DNA of 7,178 nucleotides from Candidatus Woesearchaeota archaeon (GCA_016181345.1 JACOZM010000125.1:1-7178), one strand, 5' to 3'; positions 1-5,600 are shown, counted from the stretch's first letter. Notes: generated by a model from the letters alone, not told the origin. Program-made: numbers and translations.

Positions 1-2
1 GT

Positions 3-359
3 GTAGGAAGTTCAGATACTAATAATAGGGTAGAAGAAGCAGTTAAAGGTGCTTTATCTAATCCATTGTTGGATATCAATTATGAAGGAGCAACTGGGGC
101 TTTAATCCACGTAACTGGAGGTCCGGACATGACTCTTGATGAAGTATCAAGAATCGGTGAGTTAGTGACTGAAAGCTTACATGATGACGCAAACGTTATC
201 TGGGGAGCTCGGGTTGTCGACGACATGAAAGGGAAGATGACGGTAATGACAATTATTACTGGAGTCAACAGTCCTTGGATTTTGGGTAAAGTGGACGAGA
301 AGCATAAACATCATCGCGCTCGTGCTCTTAGCCAAGAGTTAGGGATTGAACTAGTATAA
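3..359 (+). CDS. ftsZ: Cell division GTPase FtsZ, C-terminal part (5' end outside the window)
   Basis: The reading frame is open from base 3 to a TAA at 357-359 and gives 118 residues, so the GTP-binding N-terminal half lies upstream of the window. The visible part is the FtsZ C-terminal domain. It shows the segment NRVEEAVKGALSNPLL, the highly conserved GALIHVTGGPDMTL and the strand IWGARV, in the order and spacing normal for FtsZ. FtsZ polymerises into the cytokinetic ring at mid-cell. The protein ends shortly after the domain (SQELGIELV) without a long tail or an obvious FtsA/SepF-binding peptide. A TTG at 66 can look like a start, but the upstream codons match FtsZ, so it is internal. Whether this is FtsZ1 or FtsZ2 cannot be decided from this half. 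A TATA-like TATAAAAG overlaps the stop codon and a T-rich terminator follows at about 490. Confidence 0.95.
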   Translation, partial: VGSSDTNNRVEEAVKGALSNPLLDINYEGATGALIHVTGGPDMTLDEVSRIGELVTESLHDDANVIWGARVVDDMKGKMTVMTIITGVNSPWILGKVDEKHKHHRARALSQELGIELV

Positions 360-360
360 A

Positions 361-509
361 AGAGGAGTACGGGCTGCGTTACAGAAATGTAATCCAGCCC
401 ATCACCACCCTCTCATACCTCATGCTAAGGAATCTTGCCTTGACTCGTTCTGAACACCACCCCCCTAGTTCATGAATTGGGGCAAGATTTTCTTTTTTAT
501 TTTTTTTTG
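361..509 (+). ncRNA. Candidate structured RNA or structured ftsZ 3' UTR: two hairpins plus T-tract
   Basis: No gene-like ORF occupies this gap. Hairpin 1 has stem GGGCTG (371-376) with CAGCCC (395-400), a C-C mismatch, then GTTACA (378-383) with TGTAAT (388-393; one G-U pair), closed by a GAAA tetraloop at 384-387. AGAGG (361-365) can pair with CCTCT (409-413) below it, leaving an asymmetric internal loop of 5 and 8 nt. Hairpin 2 has a 9-bp perfect stem, AATCTTGCC (431-439) with GGCAAGATT (481-489); inside it, AGTTC (467-471) can pair with GAATT (474-478). A T-rich run follows directly. The internal loop under hairpin 1, and an ATA 14 nt 3' of the upper stem, resemble an H/ACA pseudouridylation guide, but I see no K-turn. 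The TATA at 355-362 would start transcription near 385, inside hairpin 1, so the element may instead be the ftsZ 3' UTR. It does not match 5S, tRNA, SRP or RNase P RNA as I know them. Confidence 0.4.
490..509 (+). terminator. T-rich transcription terminator after ftsZ / candidate ncRNA
   Basis: A run made almost only of T (T6 and T9 blocks broken by single C and A) directly follows the 9-bp stem that ends at 489. Archaeal RNA polymerase terminates on T-rich non-template tracts, here helped by a stem. A second pyrimidine tract of CTT repeats follows at 519-534. Confidence 0.65.
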
Positions 510-604
510 AAATTTTATTTCTTCTTCTTCTTCTCAACAACTTTGTTCTCTAAGAATAAAACGGTACATAAATTAACTACCTGTTAGTAATTATAATATA
601 AACA

Positions 605-612
605 TTTATAAA
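605..612 (+). promoter_or_regulatory. TATA box for the split kinase-like gene
   Basis: TTTATAAA is centred about 26 bp upstream of the ATG at 635. The archaeal TATA box is normally centred about 26 bp before the transcription start, so the start falls on or next to the A of the ATG. A leaderless mRNA is therefore predicted. The AAAGGA just before the ATG is too close to act as a normal Shine-Dalgarno. Confidence 0.6.
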
Positions 613-634
613 AAAGAGTATATTTTTAAAGGAA

Positions 635-1411
635 ATGAAAGGATTAGTTTCTACTACTGAGATGCTTGAAGTTCCTTATGGAGATACATACATCAATTTA
701 ACTCTTCCTACGACTTTTGGGAATTCAGATCAAGATGAAGAGGCAATTGGGCTTATAAAAGAGAGGTACATACGAGATCTTCAAGTTATTGGACAAGCTA
801 AGAGTAGATTATTTCTCAGAGAAACACGTGCCGGCAATTCTGTAGATGTTGAAGCTAAAGGTTTAGAACAGCATACTTATATCGTGAGTGAACACCCAGA
901 GATAGACAAACCTGATTTGGATGTTACAGATAGGGGTATACAATGGAAACCGAATAAAGATGATCTTCCTAGGATACTATCTGTATATCTATCATATCTA
1001 GAACATAAAGGTTTGCATCTTCGCTCGTTTAATGGAGTTTATTTAACCCAAGATCAATCAGTCAAGGACTATAAGACTGCACTATTGGATGCGGGGATAC
1101 CTCCAGAATTACTAGATGGTAGAGAAGATATTTGGCAGGATTTAAGAGAGTTCCAAAAAGATCTAACTATTAGCCACAATTTAAATTATAACCTTTTTAG
1201 TTTAGAAGGAAAAAAGTGGCGTTTGAAAGTTTATAACACTCGAGATGCCAGGTCGAAAGCAAAAGCAAAAATTGCTGCCGCTGCCCATTATTATTTATCT
1301 GAACGGCTATCCAATGATCATTTAATTGTTAAATCAGAATCCCCTGAACCAATAGAAGTGAATGGTGTGTATATGGTTCTTCAGGAATTAAAAGATGGGC
1401 CAAACGTTTAA
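635..1411 (+). CDS. N-terminal half of a split kinase/phosphotransferase-like protein
   Basis: This 258-residue product has two parts. Residues 1 to about 170 are acidic and match no family I recognise. Residues about 175-258 look like the N-lobe of a protein-kinase/aminoglycoside-phosphotransferase-like fold: a beta-hairpin around YNLFSLEGKKW, a strand WRLKVY with Lys198 in the position of the ATP-contacting lysine, an alanine-rich helix, and a hinge-like strand YMVLQELKDGPN. It stops exactly after that hinge at a TAA (1409-1411), and the next codon is an ATG in the same frame that opens the catalytic lobe. The two ORFs together would be one 441- or 442-residue kinase. I see no clear helix-C glutamate. 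There is no cysteine in either half. The ATG at 635 is supported by the leaderless promoter spacing. It could be a nonsense-mutated gene, a sequencing error, a readthrough gene or a genuine two-subunit enzyme. The substrate is unknown. Confidence 0.72.
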   Translation: MKGLVSTTEMLEVPYGDTYINLTLPTTFGNSDQDEEAIGLIKERYIRDLQVIGQAKSRLFLRETRAGNSVDVEAKGLEQHTYIVSEHPEIDKPDLDVTDRGIQWKPNKDDLPRILSVYLSYLEHKGLHLRSFNGVYLTQDQSVKDYKTALLDAGIPPELLDGREDIWQDLREFQKDLTISHNLNYNLFSLEGKKWRLKVYNTRDARSKAKAKIAAAAHYYLSERLSNDHLIVKSESPEPIEVNGVYMVLQELKDGPNV

Positions 1412-1963
1412 ATGCCGTTAAGCTATTGGTTAACTGCCGTTGCACTTTTCCATAAGGAAGCGTATTCTATATTACAAGAAGTTCAAGTATTGCATGGCTT
1501 TGAAATACAGAGTGATATTAGGGATATTGATTACTTTAAAGATTTATCACTTAAATTGGGTAGAAATAGATTTTATTTAGATTTAGGAAGATTACAAGAA
1601 ACAATAGATTTTTTACTCATGGATAAAGATCAAACTCTATCACATGGCGACATTAAATTAGATAATTTATGGGGTAAATCTTTAGTTGATCTAGATAATT
1701 TAGCCCTAAGGCCGGTAGCTATAGATTTAGGGGGATTATTCAGTTCATATCGAATTCCTAAAGAATTATGGGGTAAACACTTGGAAGATTATAAGGCATT
1801 AAGCGGCATTGGGCAAATGCCCTTAGAAAGAGCAGTAATTGAAGGAGTTAATTATTCAGTAACAAAAGAAGTATTTGGTTCTTCGTCAAGAAGAGTAACA
1901 CCATTGATTGAAAGGAGAAATGCGCAACTCTTAGCTTATAGAGATAGTATTTTAGCTGCTTAA
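1412..1963 (+). CDS. C-terminal catalytic lobe of the split kinase/phosphotransferase-like protein
   Basis: This 183-residue product carries the catalytic loop SHGDIKLDNLW (His78, Asp80, Lys82, Asn85) and the metal-binding motif AIDLGG (Asp105). The HGDxKxxN plus DLG pair is characteristic of the aminoglycoside phosphotransferase/choline-kinase/protein-kinase-like superfamily. It has no N-lobe of its own, so alone it should not bind ATP normally. The helix LTAVALFHKEAY at its start matches the segment that follows the hinge in complete kinases. That supports continuity with the upstream ORF, which is in the same frame and ends one codon before this ATG. No Shine-Dalgarno precedes 1412 and there is no intergenic space for a promoter. 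Expression would therefore need readthrough of the TAA, reinitiation at the TAAATG junction, or a sequence correction. The 3' end overlaps the convergent regulator gene by 12 bp. Confidence 0.75.
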   Translation: MPLSYWLTAVALFHKEAYSILQEVQVLHGFEIQSDIRDIDYFKDLSLKLGRNRFYLDLGRLQETIDFLLMDKDQTLSHGDIKLDNLWGKSLVDLDNLALRPVAIDLGGLFSSYRIPKELWGKHLEDYKALSGIGQMPLERAVIEGVNYSVTKEVFGSSSRRVTPLIERRNAQLLAYRDSILAA

Positions 1964-2830
1964 ACTCAGCAATCTTGATGTGACATGAAAAATTCTTTCA
2001 AGGAGAAGGGAATAATGGATTGAGCCAATAACTCCATATTTTTTAGTGAATGACTTAACATCCCTATTATGCAACTCCTGTTTAATTTTTATCCAAAAAA
2101 GATTAATTTCAGTAAAATCTTTTTTTAAGTAAAGTAGATACGTTTTGTCCATCTTCTCAGAGAGATCTTTTAACAGAAAAGGAGCTTCTTGCTTACTTAT
2201 TTTTTTTGCTCGAAGATTATCAGCAAGAAAACAAAAATCAGCGCCAATTTTCTCTAATTGTGTTACCAAGTCATAATAATCAAAAGCCAAGTCTCCGCCG
2301 TAATGCAAAGATTGGATTGATCGCAATACATGGTCTCGCACTTTCCTGAGAGAATGACGTAATGATTCTAAGCTATTTATTCCTTGTTTATCAGATTGCT
2401 TAATGATCTCTTTAATCATCAGAAACATTTTTATGATCAAATTATTTACCTGTGAACGATCTATCTGTAGAAAAGAGCTAAGAACTATCATTTTATTTTT
2501 TTGAGAAATGAGCTCTAATCCTGTGAATGAATTTACTATTTCGTTAATGTCTGAAACATCTTTAAATTCATGAAATTCTAGGATAATATCCGAATATCCG
2601 CTCTTATAAGCAGAAGCAATAACACTTCGAAGGCGAGAAGTATCTTCATTGGTGTCCATTTTTATTATTTTTGTTTTCTTTTCAAACTGCTGACTAGAAA
2701 TGACTAAGGTGTCTTCTTTTTCACTAATTTCTACCTCATCTCCTGGATTAAGATTATGCTGTCTTGCCCATTTTATCGGCAATGATAATGTATATGTATC
2801 TACTCCCTGTTTGACTATCTTTCTTCGCAT
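1952..2830 (-). CDS. AbrB-type DNA-binding domain fused to a PhoU-like domain; phosphate-type transcriptional regulator
   Basis: The product is 292 residues from the ATG at 2830. Residues 2-46 form an AbrB/SpoVT swapped-hairpin domain with the typical series RKIVKQG, LSLPIKWARQHNLNPGDEVEI and TLVIS. A mixed region follows (about 56-120, with SGYSDIILEF and FTGLELISQKNKMIVL), then a helical PhoU-like segment to the end, including LEKIGADFCFLADNL, which resembles the PhoU signature LERIGD. Archaeal proteins of this architecture are annotated as PhoU-family phosphate uptake regulators; a DNA target is expected from the AbrB part. No phosphate transporter gene is in the window, so the phosphate link rests on family knowledge. 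A GTG at 2842 would add MRET, but the minus-strand TATA at 2852-2859 lies 26 bp from the ATG at 2830 and favours that start on a leaderless mRNA. The gene is divergent from the unknown gene at 2949 and convergent with the kinase gene. Confidence 0.85.
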   Translation of the reverse strand: MRRKIVKQGVDTYTLSLPIKWARQHNLNPGDEVEISEKEDTLVISSQQFEKKTKIIKMDTNEDTSRLRSVIASAYKSGYSDIILEFHEFKDVSDINEIVNSFTGLELISQKNKMIVLSSFLQIDRSQVNNLIIKMFLMIKEIIKQSDKQGINSLESLRHSLRKVRDHVLRSIQSLHYGGDLAFDYYDLVTQLEKIGADFCFLADNLRAKKISKQEAPFLLKDLSEKMDKTYLLYLKKDFTEINLFWIKIKQELHNRDVKSFTKKYGVIGSIHYSLLLERIFHVTSRLLSLSS

Positions 2831-2851
2831 AGTCTCTCGCACATTGCTTTA

Positions 2852-2859
2852 CTTATAAA
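2852..2859 (-). promoter_or_regulatory. TATA box of the AbrB-PhoU regulator
   Basis: Read on the minus strand this is TTTATAAG. Its centre is about 26 bp upstream of the ATG at 2830, which predicts a leaderless transcript and decides between the GTG (2842) and ATG (2830) starts. It lies within a few bases of the 10-bp palindrome ATAAATTTAT (2855-2864). Confidence 0.55.
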
Positions 2860-2864
2860 TTTAT

Positions 2865-2886
2865 CTATTTTATATATTTAAAATAG
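2865..2886. promoter_or_regulatory. Operator-like inverted repeat between two divergent promoters
   Basis: CTATTTTA (2865-2872) and TAAAATAG (2879-2886) form a perfect 8-bp inverted repeat around the spacer TATATT. It lies just upstream of the regulator's TATA and contains the likely TATA (2870-2880) of the rightward gene at 2949. A dimeric DNA-binding protein, possibly the AbrB-domain regulator itself, could bind here and control both genes. AT-rich promoter DNA produces palindromes by chance more often than average DNA, so this is a candidate only. Confidence 0.4.
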
Positions 2887-2939
2887 TGATTAAATATTTA
2901 TTTATTTCTCTCCATCATCGTGTCGGTGATACTGATTTT

Positions 2940-2944
2940 GGAGG
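2940..2944 (+). promoter_or_regulatory. Shine-Dalgarno deciding the start at 2949
   Basis: GGAGG followed by four A and then ATG is a strong match to the archaeal anti-Shine-Dalgarno ACCUCC. It supports ATG 2949 over the in-frame GTG at 2886, whose extra 21 codons cross the promoter region and overlap the inverted repeat. Confidence 0.7.
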
Positions 2945-2948
2945 AAAA

Positions 2949-3647
2949 ATGGGAGACATACTTACTCAAGAAGAATTAATGAATGGTATTGACATCGGTT
3001 TGCCGTTGTTACATCAATATCAACAGCCGTTGGAGAGGGTATTACAGTTATATGATCAATGGTATAAAGGCAATAATCCAAACAGCGAAGGCCTTACGGG
3101 ATCAGATGGCTTACGAGAAAAATTTTCCCTTCATGTCCTATATGAAGCTAGTGCACCAGAACTTAGAGAAGCACTTACCCAGCTATTTGACGAGAGTGCA
3201 GCTGAATCAGGTCATTCTCGCAAGGGAGATACGTTAGCATACGAGCTAAGACGGGTCACTATCGACGAACGATTAGTTCATGAAGCATACCTTGGAACTG
3301 TTGAAGGTGAGATAAATGTACGTAGTCGTGGCCTTCCATTGTTAAGAAAAATAGTCTCTGCCCAGCCCGGGGATAGAGATATGGATCAACTTCAAGAAGC
3401 ATATGACCAAGACCAAATGCATCCGACCTTATACCACGCATTTAATCAATGGACAATAGTGGAGGCAGCAGATGAGGAAGGAGTCCATCTGTGGACTCCG
3501 GGAAGAAGTTATGAGGATTTCACGAACTACGTACTCAATAATGACTTAAGGATTGTTTCGCAACGTTCTGATGAATTAAGAGTACTACATCATCGGCTAG
3601 AAAGAGACTTAACAGAAGAAAAATTTGTGCTCCAGTTAACTCGCTAG
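2949..3647 (+). CDS. Uncharacterised acidic protein, 232 residues
   Basis: I recognise no family. The product is acidic, rich in Glu, Asp, Leu and Arg, with no cysteine, no signal peptide and no hydrophobic segment long enough to cross a membrane, so a soluble cytoplasmic protein is likely. Most of it looks helical (for example PELREALTQLFDESAAE and ELRVLHHRLERDLTEE). Conserved-looking aromatic stretches are YHAFNQWTIVEA and GVHLWTPGRSYEDFTNYV. The start at 2949 is chosen because of the GGAGG 4 nt upstream. With the TATA around 2870-2880, transcription would begin near 2900 and give a leader of roughly 50 nt, unlike the leaderless neighbours. Divergence from the AbrB-PhoU regulator across an operator-like repeat suggests, but does not show, that it is a target of that regulator. 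The gene stops at TAG, followed by a pyrimidine-rich tract. Confidence 0.75.
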   Translation: MGDILTQEELMNGIDIGLPLLHQYQQPLERVLQLYDQWYKGNNPNSEGLTGSDGLREKFSLHVLYEASAPELREALTQLFDESAAESGHSRKGDTLAYELRRVTIDERLVHEAYLGTVEGEINVRSRGLPLLRKIVSAQPGDRDMDQLQEAYDQDQMHPTLYHAFNQWTIVEAADEEGVHLWTPGRSYEDFTNYVLNNDLRIVSQRSDELRVLHHRLERDLTEEKFVLQLTR

Positions 3648-3650
3648 AGT

Positions 3651-3673
3651 CTCTCTTCTTCTTCTTCTTTTTT
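3651..3673 (+). terminator. Pyrimidine-rich terminator after the unknown gene
   Basis: An uninterrupted C/T tract with CTT repeats ends in T6 (3668-3673), 3 nt after the TAG of the upstream gene. There is no stem. It fills the 30-bp gap to the convergent TFS-like gene. T-rich non-template DNA alone can terminate archaeal RNA polymerase. Confidence 0.55.
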
Positions 3674-3677
3674 AGGT

Positions 3678-4004
3678 CTATCTTGTCTTTCCTTCTAACT
3701 TTTCGACGTTCCCGCACTTAGGGCATTTCATCTTTAGTGTAGAATCTTCATCAGAATACGACGGCTGCATTTCAATTAATTCTGCTTTGGGATGGCCGCA
3801 TTTCTTGCAGATGTGGTCATAAACAGCTAAAGGATGCTCGTCTTCCAGGACTTCTATTCGTTTCATCTTATCTAAACTTTGCGATTGATGAGTTTCAGAC
3901 TTTTGTACTAGTTCTGGCTGAGCATGGCCATTAGGGCAGGACATCCACTTTCCAAACTCCGTCTTTTTCGGTACGAGTAATCTTCCGCAGGTTTTACAGA
4001 ACAT
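3678..4004 (-). CDS. Transcription factor S-like protein (archaeal TFIIS/RpoM-type zinc ribbon protein)
   Basis: This 108-residue protein has the length and two-ribbon layout of archaeal TFS, which helps stalled RNA polymerase cleave its nascent RNA. The N-terminal ribbon is MFCKTCGRLLVPKK with Cys3, Cys6 and Cys23; the usual fourth Cys of a CPxCG knuckle is Gly26 here (CPNGH), with His27 next to it as a possible replacement ligand. A linker follows (about 30-60). The C-terminal ribbon has Cys66, Cys69, Cys94 and Cys97. The acidic pair inserted into the polymerase active site is present as Asp85-Glu86 in QPSYSDEDST, compared with QTRSADEP in TFIIS; the conserved Arg of that loop is Ser82. The start is ATG 4004, preceded by GAGAGG 4 nt upstream; a TTG at 4016 would give an extension atypical for the family. 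It is divergent from proS. A divergent TFS paralogue with altered cleavage activity is an alternative. Confidence 0.78.
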   Translation of the reverse strand: MFCKTCGRLLVPKKTEFGKWMSCPNGHAQPELVQKSETHQSQSLDKMKRIEVLEDEHPLAVYDHICKKCGHPKAELIEMQPSYSDEDSTLKMKCPKCGNVEKLEGKTR

Positions 4005-4009
4005 AAGGC

Positions 4010-4015
4010 CTCTCA
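4010..4015 (-). promoter_or_regulatory. Shine-Dalgarno of the TFS-like gene
   Basis: On the minus strand GAGAGG lies 4 nt before the ATG at 4004, the same spacing as for the gene at 2949. A TTTTTAAATT element at 4041-4050 (minus strand) would start transcription near 4019, giving a short leader of about 15 nt that just contains this site. Confidence 0.45.
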
Positions 4016-4052
4016 AAATTAAAGAGAAAATAAGCGCTGCAATTTAAAAAAC

Positions 4053-4062
4053 TTTATATAAT
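4053..4062 (+). promoter_or_regulatory. TATA box of proS
   Basis: TTTATATAAT contains the palindrome TTATATAA (4054-4061) and is centred about 26 bp before the ATG at 4083, so a leaderless proS mRNA is predicted. It adjoins the minus-strand T/A element assigned to the TFS-like gene, making a compact divergent promoter. Confidence 0.65.
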
Positions 4063-4082
4063 CCCTCCAGTATTCTCAAGAT

Positions 4083-5600
4083 ATGGCTAAAAAAGAAGTA
4101 GAACAGAAACAAAAATCTCTACCTTCTACATCGAAGAATCCTTCTATGAACCAAAAACAATCAGCCGACAATAAAGGCCTGACGGTAAAAAAGTCTGATG
4201 ACGTTTCCGAATGGTATACTCAGGTCATCCAAAAAGCCGAGCTCATTGAGTATTCTCAAGTTTCTGGGTGTTATATCTTACGGCCGAATGCCTATTTCAT
4301 CTGGGAAAAAGTTCAAGCTTTTTTTGACCAATTGATCAAGAAAGACGGAGTAAAAAATGTTTACTTTCCATTATTTATCCCAGAAAATTTACTCACTAGA
4401 GAAAAAGAGCACGTAGCTGGATTTGCTCCAGAAGTAGCTTGGGTTACTCACGGTGGTAATACTGAATTAAAAGAAAAATTAGCTATTCGTCCAACTTCTG
4501 AAACGATCATGTATGAATCATATTCAAAATGGATTCGTTCTCATAAGGATCTCCCTTTAAGATTAAATCAATGGTGTAACGTTGTGAGATGGGAATTTAA
4601 ACATCCCATTCCCTTCTTAAGAAGCAGAGAATTTTTGTGGCAGGAAGGCCATACTTGTTTTGCCACAAAAGAAGAAGCTGTGGAAGAAACAAAAACTATC
4701 CTTGATTTTTATGAACAAGTTTTCCGAGAGATGTACGCCTTACCAGTTCTAAAAGGAAGAAAATCAGCTCAGGAAAAATTTGCTGGAGCGGATTATACCT
4801 TATCTGTAGAAGCACTTTTACCGAGTGGAAAAGCCATCCAAGGAGCTACTTCACATCACTTAGGACAAAATTTTGCTAAAGCTTTTGACATCGCTTTTTT
4901 GAATGATAAACGAGAAAAAGATTATGTCTGGCAGAATTCTTGGGGGATTTCTACGCGATCAATTGGAGTGATGATCCTAATGCACGGGGACGACAAGGGT
5001 TTAGTTCTTCCACCTAAAATTGCAGAAAAGCAAGTTGTTATCGTTCCAATTTTCTTTGGAGAAACAAAAGAAAAAGTTCTAGCTGAAGTTGAAAAGATGA
5101 AAGCAGGATTAGAAAAATTAGGACTTCGTGTTCACATTGACGATCGAGAAGGTTATTCTCCGGGATGGAAGTTTAATGAATGGGAGATGAAGGGAGTTCC
5201 TGTTCGGATTGAACTCGGTCCAAAAGATTTAGAAAAAAAACAAGCCATCGTTGTCAGAAGAGATACAGGAGAGAAAACAGCAGTAAATATTGGAAGCATT
5301 ATCTCTGAAGTTTCAGGTTTACTCAATACTATTCATAACAGTTTGCTTAAGAAAGCTGAGCAACTATTAGCTTCCGGGATTGTAAAAGCTACTACTCTGA
5401 AAGATGCAGAGAAAGCCATTAAAGATGGTAAGTTAATCTTTGCTCCTTGGTGCGCTAGCCAGGAATGCGAGGATAATTTTAAAGAAAAAACTCAAGCTAA
5501 GTCCTTAAATTCTCCGCTTGAACAGCCGAAAGTTTTGGGAGATTGTTTTGCCTGCAAGAAAAAAGCTACGGCTTGGTTCTATTTTGGGAAGAGTTATTGA
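4083..5600 (+). CDS. proS: Prolyl-tRNA synthetase, archaeal/eukaryotic type
   Basis: This class II aminoacyl-tRNA synthetase charges tRNA-Pro with proline. In the 505 residues, positions 1 to about 40 are a Lys/Gln/Ser-rich extension that is probably disordered. The catalytic core then shows motif 1 around VYFPLFIP (93-100), the substrate loop RPTSE (136-140), motif 2 (about 160-191, with VVRWEFKHP and FLWQEGHT), the SHHLGQNF segment (257-264), and motif 3 beginning at WGISTRSIGV (287-296) and continuing HGDDKGLVLPP. The anticodon-binding domain spans about 316-415 (VVIVPIFFG, HIDDR, PGWKFNEWE, GVPVRIELGP). The C-terminal zinc domain has Cys457, Cys462, Cys488 and Cys491, and the protein ends in FGKSY with the terminal Tyr typical of this type. 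There is no bacterial INS editing domain between motifs 2 and 3. Start ATG 4083 fits the TATA spacing. The gene is monocistronic by its own promoter and terminator. Confidence 0.97.
   Translation: MAKKEVEQKQKSLPSTSKNPSMNQKQSADNKGLTVKKSDDVSEWYTQVIQKAELIEYSQVSGCYILRPNAYFIWEKVQAFFDQLIKKDGVKNVYFPLFIPENLLTREKEHVAGFAPEVAWVTHGGNTELKEKLAIRPTSETIMYESYSKWIRSHKDLPLRLNQWCNVVRWEFKHPIPFLRSREFLWQEGHTCFATKEEAVEETKTILDFYEQVFREMYALPVLKGRKSAQEKFAGADYTLSVEALLPSGKAIQGATSHHLGQNFAKAFDIAFLNDKREKDYVWQNSWGISTRSIGVMILMHGDDKGLVLPPKIAEKQVVIVPIFFGETKEKVLAEVEKMKAGLEKLGLRVHIDDREGYSPGWKFNEWEMKGVPVRIELGPKDLEKKQAIVVRRDTGEKTAVNIGSIISEVSGLLNTIHNSLLKKAEQLLASGIVKATTLKDAEKAIKDGKLIFAPWCASQECEDNFKEKTQAKSLNSPLEQPKVLGDCFACKKKATAWFYFGKSY

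Noticed and set aside
80..268. Minus-strand ORF opposite ftsZ
   Set aside because: It lies wholly antisense to a conserved FtsZ domain, has no promoter or Shine-Dalgarno and no recognisable product; a shadow of the coding strand.
361..489. tRNA, 5S rRNA, SRP RNA or RNase P RNA in the gap after ftsZ
   Set aside because: No T-loop GGTTCRA, no cloverleaf, no 5S signature, no SRP helix 8 core and no RNase P conserved regions; kept only as an unassigned structured RNA.
1409..1414. Genetic-code reassignment of TAA or pyrrolysine insertion at the split kinase
   Set aside because: TAA is the terminal stop of ftsZ, the kinase second half and the phosphoesterase here, so it is not a sense codon; pyrrolysine uses TAG.
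2886..2948. Upstream GTG start for the unknown gene (21 extra residues)
   Set aside because: It would start at the edge of the inverted repeat, right after the TATA region and upstream of the expected transcription start, while ATG 2949 has GGAGG at good spacing.
2983..3237. Plus-strand 84-codon ORF inside the unknown gene at 2949
   Set aside because: Different frame inside a longer ORF that has a strong Shine-Dalgarno; no independent start signal.
3259..3441. Minus-strand ORF opposite the unknown gene
   Set aside because: No start signal or recognisable sequence; shadow ORF.
3535..3717. Minus-strand ORF with a poly-lysine stretch
   Set aside because: The lysines are the antisense reading of the CTT/T terminator tract, and it overlaps two real genes.
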